The position numbers and the translations under genes were made by a program. This document shows positions 8,320-17,618 of a stretch of 64,000 nt of DNA, piece after piece (within the stretch, counting starts at the first letter, position 1; each line of letters begins with the position of its first letter). Origin of the DNA: Pseudomonas graminis (GTDB lineage: Bacteria > Pseudomonadota > Gammaproteobacteria > Pseudomonadales > Pseudomonadaceae); the NCBI RefSeq assembly GCF_900111735.1, contig NZ_FOHW01000004.1:141063-205062 (forward strand), given 5' to 3'. The notes under the pieces were generated by a model. The model was not told the origin of the DNA and did no database searches. It saw only the letters and a program-made list of their open reading frames with translations.

Positions 8320-9444
8320 CTAGCCCACCGCAGTCTGGTTGCGACCGGATGCCTTGGCCCGGAACAGCGCCTTGTCTGCGAGAGCCAGTAGCCCATGCAA
8401 GTCCTGATCGAGGTGGTTCAGCTCTGCAATGCCCAGGCTCGCGGTCACACCTTCGTCGTGCAGGCAGGTGATGTCGGCGATGGCCGAGCGCAGTCTCTCG
8501 GCAATGACTCGCGCCACGTCTATCGGAGTGTTAGCCAGCAGCAGCGCGAATTCCTCTCCGCCCAGGCGGCCGCTGACGTCTGCGTCGCGCACGGATTGAC
8601 GGATGACCCTGCCGATCTGCCGCAAGACGTCGTCACCCGCCTGATGGCCGTGGCCGTCGTTTATGCGTTTGAAATGGTCGATGTCCAGCATCAGGGCGCA
8701 GAGCGGCAGATGGGCCTGCTTACAGGTCTCGTACACGCCTTCGGCGCGATGGAAGAAAGCACGGCGGTTTTGCAGTCCAGTCAGCTCGTCGGTCTGCGCG
8801 GCATGGGCAGCGATGCGATGGGCATGTTCCATTTCGCGGCTCAGGCGAAAGGCCCGCTCCATGGCCCGGCCCAGTTTGCGCGTTGCGCTCGCCACAAAAC
8901 CGGCAAAGATCAGCGACGCAACTGCCATCCCCTGTTGCGCGGTCTGGGGCTGAAACAGCAGCCAGATCGAGCACGGCAGCAGCACTAACGCAATCGACGC
9001 CAGGGTCATCGAGCGGTACGCCGAATAGCAGGAGACCGCACTCACCGACATGCCCACGGTGAACAACAGCACCAACGTCTGGATCAGCATATCCCCGGCC
9101 TGCATCAGCGCCAGCGCGCCGCTGCCCCAGATGCCGGCGGACAATACCAGCGTGACCCAGTAAGTGGTTTCCCAGCGTTCGGGGGTCCGTACGGATTCCG
9201 GCACCCGGAAGTAGGTGACCAACATGATCAGGCGCAAGCTGGTCGAGGCGCCCAGCAGCCCAAGCCACCAGAGAATCATTGATTGTTCCAGGCGCTCCCA
9301 GCAGATCCACGAGAGCATCACAGCCGCCAGCGCGCTGCCGAACACAGAGAAAAAACTCTGACGGAAGAGCAACTGCAAACGATCATTGCGCACCTGGGCC
9401 CGTATCAGGTCCTCGCGCGCCGGTTGAGAATCATGGAGGTACAT
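8320..9444 (-). CDS. Membrane diguanylate cyclase (GGDEF domain)
   Basis: From the proposed start (MYLHDSQPARED) the protein has 374 residues: a short cytoplasmic N-terminus, about six closely spaced membrane helices (about residues 30-200), a linker helix, and a GGDEF domain (about 215-370). The active site is GGEEF and the inhibitory I-site RDAD sits five residues before it, so an active, product-inhibited cyclase making c-di-GMP is expected. The membrane part resembles sensing modules without a known ligand. The frame is open up to a GTG at 9621, but the upstream part overlaps the end of the previous gene and looks non-coding. Another possible start is the ATG at 9489. The signal it senses is unknown. 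Confidence 0.88.
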   Translation of the reverse strand: MYLHDSQPAREDLIRAQVRNDRLQLLFRQSFFSVFGSALAAVMLSWICWERLEQSMILWWLGLLGASTSLRLIMLVTYFRVPESVRTPERWETTYWVTLVLSAGIWGSGALALMQAGDMLIQTLVLLFTVGMSVSAVSCYSAYRSMTLASIALVLLPCSIWLLFQPQTAQQGMAVASLIFAGFVASATRKLGRAMERAFRLSREMEHAHRIAAHAAQTDELTGLQNRRAFFHRAEGVYETCKQAHLPLCALMLDIDHFKRINDGHGHQAGDDVLRQIGRVIRQSVRDADVSGRLGGEEFALLLANTPIDVARVIAERLRSAIADITCLHDEGVTASLGIAELNHLDQDLHGLLALADKALFRAKASGRNQTAVG

Positions 9445-9607
9445 CGAATTCGCCCGAGCCTGGCACTGGAAAAGGGCAGATTGTGGCATCGTGCTATGAC
9501 GCTTAACAACTCGCGCGCCAATTAACTCACACCTAACGAAAATCAGCGTTGCAGATCGCTGCCAGGTATCGCCTGAACCCGTCTGGCTCGGGCGTTCCGG
9601 GAGAAGG

Positions 9608-10390
9608 TCATTGTGGCTCACCCAGTAGCTCGATCAGCCTCAGCGCATTCCCGGTAGCGGCGCCGCTGGCAGTGTTGTCAAAAATACACCACGTCGGCTC
9701 GCCGCTTCGCGCTCCACTCTTCAGCTCGGCGGCCAGACGGATCAGATAATCCTCTTCGTAGGCGCTGTGATAAATGCGCGGCGCGCCGTGCAGCCGCCAG
9801 TAACGCAATCCCGCCCACCCTGACGGTTGGCCGTCGTTGCTCAGCCTGGACGGATCGACACGTGCCTGGGCGATGCGGTAGTGCGTCAGCATTGGCTCGC
9901 CGTGCACCCAGCTTTCATGGCGCGGCTCAATTACCACCTGCCCCGCAAAGCGCTCGCGCAACCGGGTGAAAAACACCTCCGCTACCTGTGGCTCGAACGC
10001 CAGCGACGGTGGCAGTTGCAGCAACAGGCAGCCCAGCCGATCGCCCAGTTCCAGGCACTGACCGAGGAATTCGTCCAGCGCCTGGTCGCTGTCTTGCAAG
10101 CGTTTTTCGTGGGAAATAAGCTTGGGGAGTTTCACCGAAAAGCGGAAATTCGCCGGTACCGAGTCGGCCCAGCGCGCGTAGGTTTGCGGACGATGGGGCC
10201 GGTAGAACGAGCTGTTGATCTCCGCCGAGCTGAATTGCCGTGCGTAGCGCTGCAAGTGGGTGCCGTCCCCCGGAAACGACGGCGCATACTCGCGGCCCAG
10301 ACTCGAGCCGGCACAGCCCACGAAGATTTTGCCAGCGCCTTCAAACACACCCTCTTCCAAAACAGCCGCAGTCGATACTGCATCGTTCAA
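9608..10390 (-). CDS. DUF72 (YecE-like) protein
   Basis: The 260-residue protein has the DUF72 barrel signatures: FVGCAGSSLGREY at the N-terminus, SSAEINSSFYRPHRPQTYARW, FRFSVKLPKLISHEKRL, LLLQLPPSLAF, VIEPRHESW and a C-terminal CIFDNTASGAATGNAL. The family is widespread and TIM-barrel-like; its biochemical role is not established. Its start overlaps the upstream helix-hairpin-helix gene by four bases, so the two are co-translated. Confidence 0.88.
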   Translation of the reverse strand: MNDAVSTAAVLEEGVFEGAGKIFVGCAGSSLGREYAPSFPGDGTHLQRYARQFSSAEINSSFYRPHRPQTYARWADSVPANFRFSVKLPKLISHEKRLQDSDQALDEFLGQCLELGDRLGCLLLQLPPSLAFEPQVAEVFFTRLRERFAGQVVIEPRHESWVHGEPMLTHYRIAQARVDPSRLSNDGQPSGWAGLRYWRLHGAPRIYHSAYEEDYLIRLAAELKSGARSGEPTWCIFDNTASGAATGNALRLIELLGEPQ

Positions 10391-10818
10391 AACAGTACCT
10401 CTCCGGCTTCGGCCATGAAGATCTCTGCGGTCTTGGGCCCGATGCCGTTGAAATCCCGCAAGCGCTTTTCGAACTCGCGACGGTCGGCGCTGGCGGCGGA
10501 CATCGCGCTGACCGTGCCGCCGTATTCATCCATCAGCTTGTTCGCCAGGGCCAGCAGGCGCACCGCGGTAGATTCGTCATACCGCGCGTAACCGCCCTCG
10601 CCCAGCATCCTCACCAGCTCCTGGCTGGAGCAGGCGGCCAGCTTGCCCGGCGTGTCGCGGCCGTGCCGGTCGACGATGACCTGATAGGTCTGAACTGCTG
10701 CCTGCGCCCGAATCCGCTTGCCCATCAGGAAACTGGCCAGCAACCATTTGAACAACGCGCCTTCACCGCCCTGCACAAGGTCAATGCCCAGTTCCTGCGC
10801 TGTGATGTTCTTGCCCAT
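10387..10818 (-). CDS. Small helix-hairpin-helix (HhH) protein, putative DNA glycosylase-related
   Basis: A 143-residue protein with a C-terminal helix-hairpin-helix, FNGIGPKTAEIFM (about residues 122-134), as in endonuclease III-type glycosylases. It is much shorter than a true glycosylase and lacks an iron-sulfur cysteine cluster. The N-terminal helices (FKWLLASFLMGKRI) resemble the fold before the HhH in that superfamily. An AAGGAG site supports the start. It is coupled to the DUF72 gene by a four-base overlap. A DNA-binding role is likely; catalysis is unproven. Confidence 0.75.
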   Translation of the reverse strand: MGKNITAQELGIDLVQGGEGALFKWLLASFLMGKRIRAQAAVQTYQVIVDRHGRDTPGKLAACSSQELVRMLGEGGYARYDESTAVRLLALANKLMDEYGGTVSAMSAASADRREFEKRLRDFNGIGPKTAEIFMAEAGEVLF

Positions 10819-10905
10819 GAACGCTCCTTGATCCCCAATGATCGAGTGACTTCCAGGGCGGCGGATGAGTTCGATGTTTTGCTCGGCATCGGGATCGACA
10901 ACCGT

Positions 10906-11598
10906 CTAGGCGTTCGAAATCCGGTTGATCCCGATGACCTCGCCGCTCCAGATCATCTCGTAATGGGCGCTTTGCACGATGGACGCGACGTGGCGCGGGG
11001 TCAGCAGTGCCCAGCACACATTGCCCGGCGAGCGCACCGAGTGATAACGCAACCCGGCCATCCCGGCCTGCTTCGCGGCCTTGCCCAGGACATGAGATTG
11101 CGCGTAGTCGTCAGGCGCATACACGGGGTCGGAGAGCGGAATGGCGGTGGCGTCAACGCTGCCCTCTTCGCTGAAGCTGCAACTCAGGCAGCGGAACACG
11201 AAGCGCTCGTACTTCAGCGCCGCCACCCGCGACCAGTACAACTGCTGATGGTGGCGCACTTCGGCGATGGCCGTGTCGACCGTGTCGGCCAGGTACAGCA
11301 CGCCGAACTCGCCGCTGCTGAAGCGAGAACCCGCAGGATTGACATGGGTGAACGGCGCGACGGCGTAGGAACAACCGGGGATCCCGAACGGGATTTCGGC
11401 CAGGGGAATCAGCTCGATGCGGCCGACTTCGTTCTGCAGGCGCGGATTGGTCAGCGCCTGAATGCGGTACAGCGTCTCGAACTCGGCGGCATCAGCGACG
11501 TCGCTGAACAGTTCGATCGGGGGGAACTTGGAATTGACCAGTCGATAACCCTGCTGCGTCTCGCCGGCGAGCGCGGGAAGCGCGTCCGGCGTCACCAT
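10906..11598 (-). CDS. RES-domain toxin of a RES/Xre toxin-antitoxin pair
   Basis: The 230-residue protein carries the RES fold, named for conserved Arg, Glu and Ser. Candidates here are the Arg in GYRLVNSKF (about residue 19) or SRFSSGEFGVLYLADTVDTAIAEVRHH (about 94-120), with a Ser near SVRSPGNVCWAL. Known RES toxins degrade NAD+ in the cell. It overlaps the upstream Xre-type antitoxin gene by seven bases, the usual order antitoxin then toxin. All conserved blocks appear present, so it looks intact. At 230 residues it is longer than many RES toxins (about 150-160), with an N-terminal extension. Confidence 0.85.
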   Translation of the reverse strand: MVTPDALPALAGETQQGYRLVNSKFPPIELFSDVADAAEFETLYRIQALTNPRLQNEVGRIELIPLAEIPFGIPGCSYAVAPFTHVNPAGSRFSSGEFGVLYLADTVDTAIAEVRHHQQLYWSRVAALKYERFVFRCLSCSFSEEGSVDATAIPLSDPVYAPDDYAQSHVLGKAAKQAGMAGLRYHSVRSPGNVCWALLTPRHVASIVQSAHYEMIWSGEVIGINRISNA

Positions 11599-11996
11599 TG
11601 GGCGCCCCGGAGCGTGTCGATGCGGCGGAAGGTTTCGTACAGCGAGATCATGTCGCCCTGGGCCATGACATCCAGTGGTTTTCTGCCGTTGAAGAAATCG
11701 TTGTGGTTTTCCATCGACGGGAAACCGTAGGCATTGTCGGGGTTATCGAACAGGGTCCGCAGGGCGGCGTGGATGTTCAGCACGAAGCTGACCCGTTGCA
11801 TCTGGTCCTGATCCAGCGCTACCGACCACTGTGCATCGTCCTGGCGGGCGCGAGTGTAGGTGCTCCGGGAAATACGCAAAATCTGACAGGCCTGATCACT
11901 GGTGGCCTTCCACTTGTCCAGCACCCGCAACGCCGCCCGTAAACCCACCACGCACTCGGACTTCGATAGTTGCCGCACTGGAGTGGCGATGCTCAT
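11592..11996 (-). CDS. Xre/MbcA/ParS-type antitoxin of the RES toxin
   Basis: The 134-residue protein has an N-terminal helix-turn-helix-like region (ATSDQACQILRISRSTYTRAR, about 32-52) and a C-terminal toxin-binding domain of the DUF2384 type (RVSFVLNIHAALRTLFDN, then FNGRKPLDVMAQGDMISLYETFRRID). It should neutralise the RES protein encoded next and repress its own operon. The upstream region holds a TTGACA box and two copies of TTGCGTCTA that could be its operator. Confidence 0.85.
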   Translation of the reverse strand: MSIATPVRQLSKSECVVGLRAALRVLDKWKATSDQACQILRISRSTYTRARQDDAQWSVALDQDQMQRVSFVLNIHAALRTLFDNPDNAYGFPSMENHNDFFNGRKPLDVMAQGDMISLYETFRRIDTLRGAQW

Positions 11997-12030
11997 GGAA
12001 TTACCTCTTGATCACGGCAGAAATTTTCTG

Positions 12031-12074
12031 TAGACGCAACCTTAATTCATTTGCATCCATAGACGCAATGTCAA
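12031..12074 (-). promoter_or_regulatory. Candidate promoter/operator of the RES/Xre operon
   Basis: Read on the minus strand: a consensus -35 box TTGACA (12074-12069), followed by two direct copies of TTGCGTCTA (12068-12060 and 12039-12031) 29 bases apart. These bracket the expected -10 position, where only weak boxes such as AATGAA occur. The arrangement suits autorepression by the antitoxin. Confidence 0.5.
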
Positions 12075-12111
12075 GTTTCAGCAGCATTGATTTGCAGCAC
12101 GGTATCCGACG

Positions 12112-12342
12112 CTCTCCCGGCTAAAGCCGGTCCTTCTTTTAAGGGCCGATTCGAAGCTCACTGAATGCACTCAATTCTGAAGGCGCATTCCAGAGCCCCC
12201 AAAAGTGAAAAATATTTCTGATCGTGCCCACGCTCGGCGTGGGTATGCATCCCGGGGCGCTCCGCGTCCATCCCAGCCTTATAGCGATGCAATCAGGCAC
12301 ACGCATTCCTGGCAGGACCGGCCTTAGCCGGAAAGAGGCCAG
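12112..12342. repeat. REP elements and a second intergenic palindrome
   Basis: Two inverted REP-type units (12115-12133 and 12314-12340) enclose about 180 bases. That interval contains an unrelated palindrome, CCCACGC-tcg-GCGTGGG at 12227-12243. With the promoter above, this accounts for the gene-free stretch 11997-12399; no coding region is seen. Confidence 0.7.
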
Positions 12343-12399
12343 CGTGCGCACTCTCAATCTCGCCCCATCACGTAGAACTATCCCCCTGTCACCGCCCCA

Positions 12400-14205
12400 C
12401 TAGGTGGGTGTAGCCGCGCGGCTTTTCACGGGGCAGATGACGCGGTGCAGATTCAGCGCTGTGTTGATGATGCCAATGTGGCTGAAAGCTTGGGGGAAAT
12501 TGCCGAGCATGCGGTTTTGCTGGGGGTCGTATTGCTCGGCGAGGAGGCCGACGTCGTTGCACAAACCGCACAAGCGTTCGAAAAGAACTTGGGCTTCGTC
12601 GTCGCGGCCTTGCAGCACGTAGACGTCGGCGAGCCAGAACGAACACACCAGAAACGTCCCTTCGCTGCCCGACACGCCGTCGGTGCTGCGTTCGCTGTCG
12701 TAGCGCAGCAGCAGGCCGTCTTTCATCAGCGACTGTTCAATCCGCGTGACGGTGCCGGTGACGCGCGGGTCGTCGACGGGGAGGAAGCCGGTGAGCGCAA
12801 TCTGCAGCAGGCTGGCGTCCAGCTCGGTGCCGCCATAGGTCTGCACGAAGCTTCCCAGTGCTGCGTTGTAGCCGTTGGCGCAGACGTCGGCGTGAATCTG
12901 GTTGGCAACCTCCCGATAGTGCCGTCCCCTCTCGCGGTCTTCCGGGTCATCGCTCTTGGCCAATACCCCCGCGTTTCGGTCAAACGACACCCACGCCATG
13001 ACTTTGGAATGGGTGAAGTGCCGTGGCGCCGAGCGAATTTCCCAGATGCCGGCGTCCGGCTGATGCCAGACCTTTTCAAGAAACGGCATGATCACTTTCT
13101 GGATTTCAGTGCCGCGCGGCAGCGCCGGCAAGCCGTTCTTGAGCGCCTGGGTCATGGCGTCGGCGACTTCGCCGTACACGTCCAGTTGCACTTGGCTGGC
13201 CGCGCCATTGCCCACCCGCACCGGACGCGATTGCTCGTAACCGGCCAGCCACGGCAATTCATACTCCAGCAAACGCCGCTCGCCCGCCAGGCCGTACATG
13301 ATCTGGACCTGGTCAGGGTTGCCGGCAATGGAGCGCAGCAGCCAGTTGCGCCATGCGGTGGCTTCTTCGAAGTAGCCCAGGTTCATGAACGCCAGCAGGG
13401 TCATGGTCGCATCGCGCAGCCAGCAGAAGCGGTAATCCCAGTTGCGCTCGCCGCCCAACTGCTCTGGCAGCGAGGTGGTCACCGCCGCGACAATGCCGCC
13501 GGTGGGCGCATAGGTCATGGCCTTGAGGGTGATCAGCGAACGCTTGACCTGATCCGTCCACTGCCCGACATCCGGACAGCGCCCGGAGAAATCTCGCCAG
13601 AACGTTTCGGTCTGCTGCAGGGCCAGCTCCACATCGAAGCCCCCACGCACCGGCTCGTGAGAGGCCTGCCAGGACAGCGCGAAGCCCAAACGCTGGCCTG
13701 CTTCAACGCTGAACAGGCTTTCGGTGTGATGGTCCATCGGGTGCAGCTCAGCAGGTGTGCGCAGCACCAGCATGTCCGGGCCGGCAACCGCGGTCATGGT
13801 GTGGGGATCGCGCTTCTCGACCCACGGCACAGTGCTGCCGTAGTCAAAGCGGATCGCCAGGTCCATCGAAAAATCCACGCGTCCTTCCACGCCGACGACG
13901 ATACGCACCACGCTGTTGTCGATCTCCATGGGCATGAAATCGATAAGCAGCGCCTGGCCGGTGTCGGTGGTGAAGAGGGTTTCGAGAATCAGCGTGCCAT
14001 CACGATAGCGGCGCCGCGACTGAGCGGTGCCGTCCACCGGTGCCAGCTTCCAGCGCCCGTTGTTGCTGTCGCCGAGTAGCGCGGCGAAACAGGCTGGCGC
14101 ATCAAAACGCGGGAAACACAGCCAGTCCAGCGACCCGTCGCGGGCCACCAGCGCTGCAGTCCGGCAGTTGCCGAGCAGCGCGTAATCTTCGATCAATACA
14201 GCCAT
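12400..14205 (-). CDS. Glycoside hydrolase family 15 protein (glucoamylase/trehalase type)
   Basis: The 601-residue protein begins MAVLIEDYALLGNCRTAALV, followed by DGSLDWLCFPRFDAPACFAAL, the N-terminal signature of GH15 proteins. The (alpha/alpha)6 domain carries GGERNWDYRFCWLRDA near residue 255 and EGTFLVCSFWLADVY near 520. Family members include glucoamylases and the mycobacterial-type trehalase, so substrate could be maltodextrin or trehalose. It follows the HAD gene by 97 bases and ends the gnd-zwf operon, which fits feeding glucose into the pentose-phosphate route. An AGAGGG site precedes the start; upstream open sequence to 14517 overlaps the HAD gene and is not real. Confidence 0.88.
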   Translation of the reverse strand: MAVLIEDYALLGNCRTAALVARDGSLDWLCFPRFDAPACFAALLGDSNNGRWKLAPVDGTAQSRRRYRDGTLILETLFTTDTGQALLIDFMPMEIDNSVVRIVVGVEGRVDFSMDLAIRFDYGSTVPWVEKRDPHTMTAVAGPDMLVLRTPAELHPMDHHTESLFSVEAGQRLGFALSWQASHEPVRGGFDVELALQQTETFWRDFSGRCPDVGQWTDQVKRSLITLKAMTYAPTGGIVAAVTTSLPEQLGGERNWDYRFCWLRDATMTLLAFMNLGYFEEATAWRNWLLRSIAGNPDQVQIMYGLAGERRLLEYELPWLAGYEQSRPVRVGNGAASQVQLDVYGEVADAMTQALKNGLPALPRGTEIQKVIMPFLEKVWHQPDAGIWEIRSAPRHFTHSKVMAWVSFDRNAGVLAKSDDPEDRERGRHYREVANQIHADVCANGYNAALGSFVQTYGGTELDASLLQIALTGFLPVDDPRVTGTVTRIEQSLMKDGLLLRYDSERSTDGVSGSEGTFLVCSFWLADVYVLQGRDDEAQVLFERLCGLCNDVGLLAEQYDPQQNRMLGNFPQAFSHIGIINTALNLHRVICPVKSRAATPT

Positions 14206-14302
14206 CGGGCGTTTATCCCTCTTGGTGAGCACTTTATTCTTGTTGTACGCCGGGCCCTTGAGTAGCTGCACCCATGAGTAGCAGCGCAATCGCCGCCTCG
14301 AA

Positions 14303-15121
14303 TCAACGAGGCAGGATGTAGCGCTCGATGGCCCTGGCCAGCCCGTCATCGGCATTGCTGTCGGTGACGTAGTTGGCCTGTGTCTTGACGCCCACTTCGG
14401 CCTGCCCCATCGCAATCGACAGCCCGGCACGAAGGAACATCGCCACATCGTTGCCGGCATCGCCGATCGCTGCGGTATGGGCCAACGGCACGCCCAACGC
14501 ATCGGCCAGCGTTTCAAGGGCAGTGCCCTTGTTGGCGTCCAGCGCGGTGACGTCGAGGTAATAGGACTGGGAGCGCGCTGCCAGCGCCGACCCGGCGATC
14601 AGCGGGTTGAGCGCCAACTCGAGGCGCTTGAGCAGCTCGAAATCCTTGCTCGCCGCGACAATCTTGTCGATGCGGTCCAGGTAATCGTCGAAGCTGGCGA
14701 CATGCACGAAGTCGTAGCCCAGGGTGTTGCGCTCGTGGTCGACGTAATCGCCTTCGGGATTGAGCAGCAGCCACTGGTCATCGGCGAACACCCAGACCGC
14801 CACCGCCTCGCTCGCGAACAGCTCAAGGCTGGTGCGCGCCGCGGCGGCATCAATCCGGTGGGCCTGCAGCAGACTGCCATCGGGATTAATGATGTTGGCG
14901 CCGTTGAACGCCACGGTCGGCAGCGTGATGCCCAAGGCATCGATCTGCTGACGCATGGCGCGCGGCGGACGGCTGCTGGCGACCGAGAAATGAATCCCGG
15001 CCTCCTGCAATTTACGCACGGCATCGATGTTGGCCTGACTCAAGCTGTGATCGGGGTGCAGCAGCGTGCCATCGATGTCGGACAACATGAACTGGATGAG
15101 GGGTTGCGTGGCATCACTCAT
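14303..15121 (-). CDS. HAD-superfamily sugar phosphatase (Cof-type)
   Basis: The 272-residue protein has the HAD motifs of the Cof/IIB group: nucleophile motif DIDGTLL near residue 15, SSRP (motif II), a motif III Lys around DANKG, and GDAGND (motif IV) near 220. Members dephosphorylate sugar phosphates or flavin and pyridoxal phosphates. The start overlaps the zwf stop as ATGA, so it is coupled to glucose-6-phosphate dehydrogenase, which favours a sugar-phosphate substrate. The exact substrate cannot be read from the sequence. Confidence 0.85.
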   Translation of the reverse strand: MSDATQPLIQFMLSDIDGTLLHPDHSLSQANIDAVRKLQEAGIHFSVASSRPPRAMRQQIDALGITLPTVAFNGANIINPDGSLLQAHRIDAAAARTSLELFASEAVAVWVFADDQWLLLNPEGDYVDHERNTLGYDFVHVASFDDYLDRIDKIVAASKDFELLKRLELALNPLIAGSALAARSQSYYLDVTALDANKGTALETLADALGVPLAHTAAIGDAGNDVAMFLRAGLSIAMGQAEVGVKTQANYVTDSNADDGLARAIERYILPR

Positions 15122-16641
15122 CCCAGACGCTGCCATGTTCGGCCATCACGGGCCAGCAACTCATCGGCCGCCGACGGCCCGTCTTCGCCCGCGTGGTACA
15201 GCTCGACTTGCGGATCCTTGGCCCAGGCATCAATGAACGGCTGCACAGCACGCCAGCCGTTTTCAATATTGTCGGCACGCTGGAACAGCGTCTGGTCCCC
15301 GGTCAGGCAGTCGTAGATCAGGGTTTCGTACCCGGTCGACGGCTGCATCTCGAAGAAGTCCTTGTAAGCAAAACCCAGTTCGATGGTCTGCATGTCAAGG
15401 GTCGGGCCGGGCTTCTTCGCCTGCAGATCAAACCACATGCCTTCGTCAGGCTGGATCTGGATCTTCAGAAAGTTTGGCGCGGGACGGCCGACATCGGTGT
15501 CACGAAAGTGCGCGTAAGGCGCGGGTTTGAAGCATATGGATATCTCGGTGTCGCGCACGCTCATGCGCTTGCCGGTGCGCAGGTAGAACGGCACGCCCAT
15601 CCAGCGCCAGTTGTCGATCATCACCTTGAGCGCAACGTAGGTTTCGGTGTTGCTCTCGGGATCGACGCGGTCTTCCTCGCGATAACCGGTGACAGCCTTG
15701 CCATTGATGCTGCTCTCGGAATATTGACCGCGCACCGAGTTGGCAAGCGCTTCCATCTCAGACCAGGGCCGAATCGCGCCGACCACCTTGGCCTTCTCGC
15801 CACGCACGGCATCGGCGCCGAATGCAGCGGGCGGCTCCATCGCCACCATGGCCAGCAGCTGGAACAGGTGATTGGGCACCATGTCCCGCAGCGCGCCGGT
15901 GGTTTCGTAAAAACTGCCACGGGTTTCAACGCCCACGGTTTCGGCCGCGGTGATCTGCACGTGATCAATGTAATGGTTGTTCCAGAACGACTCGAACAGA
16001 CCGTTGGAGAAACGGCTGACCAGAATGTTCTGCACCGTCTCTTTGCCCAGGTAATGGTCGATCCGGTAGATCTGCTTCTCGCTCATGACCTTCAGCAAGC
16101 AGTTGTTCAGTGCCACAGCGCTGGGCAGATCGTGGCCGAACGGCTTCTCGATCACCACGCGACGGAAGCTGTCATCGTCTTCGACCATCAACCCGGAAGA
16201 GCCCAGACGCTGCGTCACCTCGCTGAAGAAACGCGGCGCGGTCGCCAGGTAGAACACGGCATTGCGGGTGCCCGTGCTCTTGATCTTCGCGTCGATGTCC
16301 GCGTACGTGGAGTCGTCGAGAAAATCACCGGTGATGTAGGTGATGCGCTTCGACAGGCTGCCCCACAACGCCGGGTCCAGAGGCTCTTCGCCGCCCTGGG
16401 CGACCTTGCTGGCCGCCTCCTGACGAATGAAATCCTCGAGCTTTTTGGCGAAATCGGCATCGCTGACGGTGTTGTGGTCGACGCCGACGATGTGCAGGTC
16501 TTCACTCACCAACCCGTCGCGAAACAGGTTGTAGAGGGCCGGCATCAACAGCCGTTTGACCAGGTCACCATGGGCACCGAAGAGAAACAGCGTGGTCGCC
16601 GGAGCGACCGGTGCATTCTGCTTGCTGCGGGATAAACCCAT
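15118..16641 (-). CDS. zwf: Glucose-6-phosphate 1-dehydrogenase
   Basis: At 507 residues it has the normal length. It starts with an NADP-binding segment (LFGAHGDLVKRLLMPALYNL, about residues 19-38) and carries the active-site motif RIDHYLGKE near 195, preceded by VIEKPFGHDL. The enzyme oxidises glucose-6-phosphate to 6-phosphogluconolactone and makes NADPH. Its start overlaps the gnd stop (TAATG), placing it in a coupled operon with gnd. This is not the zwf-pgl-eda locus typical of Pseudomonas, so it may be a second zwf paralogue. Confidence 0.95.
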   Translation of the reverse strand: MGLSRSKQNAPVAPATTLFLFGAHGDLVKRLLMPALYNLFRDGLVSEDLHIVGVDHNTVSDADFAKKLEDFIRQEAASKVAQGGEEPLDPALWGSLSKRITYITGDFLDDSTYADIDAKIKSTGTRNAVFYLATAPRFFSEVTQRLGSSGLMVEDDDSFRRVVIEKPFGHDLPSAVALNNCLLKVMSEKQIYRIDHYLGKETVQNILVSRFSNGLFESFWNNHYIDHVQITAAETVGVETRGSFYETTGALRDMVPNHLFQLLAMVAMEPPAAFGADAVRGEKAKVVGAIRPWSEMEALANSVRGQYSESSINGKAVTGYREEDRVDPESNTETYVALKVMIDNWRWMGVPFYLRTGKRMSVRDTEISICFKPAPYAHFRDTDVGRPAPNFLKIQIQPDEGMWFDLQAKKPGPTLDMQTIELGFAYKDFFEMQPSTGYETLIYDCLTGDQTLFQRADNIENGWRAVQPFIDAWAKDPQVELYHAGEDGPSAADELLARDGRTWQRLG

Positions 16642-17618
16642 TATTTTGGTTCCTTATGACCACCGAATCCGAAACGCATGGCGGACAGCATCTTGTCGCC
16701 GTACGTGCTTTGTTGACGGGAGCGGAAGCGCGCGAACAGCGAAGTGGACAGCACCGGAACCGGTACCGCCTGCTCCATGGCAGCTTCGATGGTCCAGCGG
16801 CCTTCACCGCTGTCGGCCACGGAGCCGGAATAGGCGTTGAGCTGTGGGTCGGTGGCCAGCGCGTCGGCGGTCAGGTCCAGCAGCCAGGAAGACACGACAC
16901 TGCCGCGACGCCAGACTTCGGCGATGTCGCCCAGGTTCAGGTCGAAGCGCTGTTCAACAGGGAGGTTGTCCGAATTCTTGGTCTTGAGGATGTCGAAGCC
17001 TTCGGCGAAGGCCTGCATCATGCCGTACTCGATGCCGTTGTGGATCATCTTGACGAAGTGGCCTGCGCCCGGCGGGCCGGCGTGGATGTAGCCGTGCTCG
17101 GCGCGCGGATCGGCGTCCTTTGAACGGTCCTTGGTGCGCGGGATGTCACCGATGCCCGGGGCCAGGGTCTTGAAGATCGGGTCAAGTCGCGTGACGACGT
17201 CGGTTTCGCCACCGATCATCATGCAATAGCCGCGTTCCAGCCCCCAGACGCCGCCCGAGGTGCCGACATCGACGTAGTGCAGGTTTTTGTCTTTCAACGC
17301 CAGGGAGCGGCGTACGTCGTCCTTATAGAAGGTGTTGCCGCCGTCAATGATCACATCGTCGGCATCGAGCAAAGTGGCCAGCTCGTTGATGGTGTCTTCG
17401 GTTGGAGCGCCAGCAGGCAACATCACCCAGACGGCTCGCGGTTTTTCCAGGGCAGCGACCAGCGAGGCGAGGTCTTTTGCCGGGGTCGAGCCTTCTGCGG
17501 CGAGCACGGTGCGAGACTTCTCATCGCGATCATAGACCACAGTCGTGTGGCCATTGAGCATCAGTCGACGTGCGATGTTGCCGCCCATGCGGCCTAGTCC
17601 AACAATCCCGAGTTGCAT
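16641..17618 (-). CDS. gnd: 6-phosphogluconate dehydrogenase, decarboxylating (short YqeC/Gnd type)
   Basis: The 325-residue protein begins [20 protein letters not shown], a Rossmann nucleotide site, and contains the substrate-binding block [21 protein letters not shown] (in two parts around residues 118-138) and [19 protein letters not shown] near 190. The length marks the short, often NAD-preferring class rather than the 470-residue enterobacterial type. It converts 6-phosphogluconate to ribulose-5-phosphate and CO2. It leads the operon with zwf. The start at 17618 is chosen for its match to the family N-terminus, over an in-frame ATG 21 bases upstream. Confidence 0.93.
   Translation of the reverse strand: MQLGIVGLGRMGGNIARRLMLNGHTTVVYDRDEKSRTVLAAEGSTPAKDLASLVAALEKPRAVWVMLPAGAPTEDTINELATLLDADDVIIDGGNTFYKDDVRRSLALKDKNLHYVDVGTSGGVWGLERGYCMMIGGETDVVTRLDPIFKTLAPGIGDIPRTKDRSKDADPRAEHGYIHAGPPGAGHFVKMIHNGIEYGMMQAFAEGFDILKTKNSDNLPVEQRFDLNLGDIAEVWRRGSVVSSWLLDLTADALATDPQLNAYSGSVADSGEGRWTIEAAMEQAVPVPVLSTSLFARFRSRQQSTYGDKMLSAMRFGFGGHKEPK

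Noticed and set aside
9445..9621. A longer start for the diguanylate cyclase (GTG at 9621)
   Set aside because: The added 59 residues overlap the upstream gene's end, have no membrane or domain character, and no good ribosome site.
12227..12243. A terminator at the CCCACGC/GCGTGGG hairpin
   Set aside because: No T run follows on either strand, and the element looks like part of a dispersed intergenic repeat.
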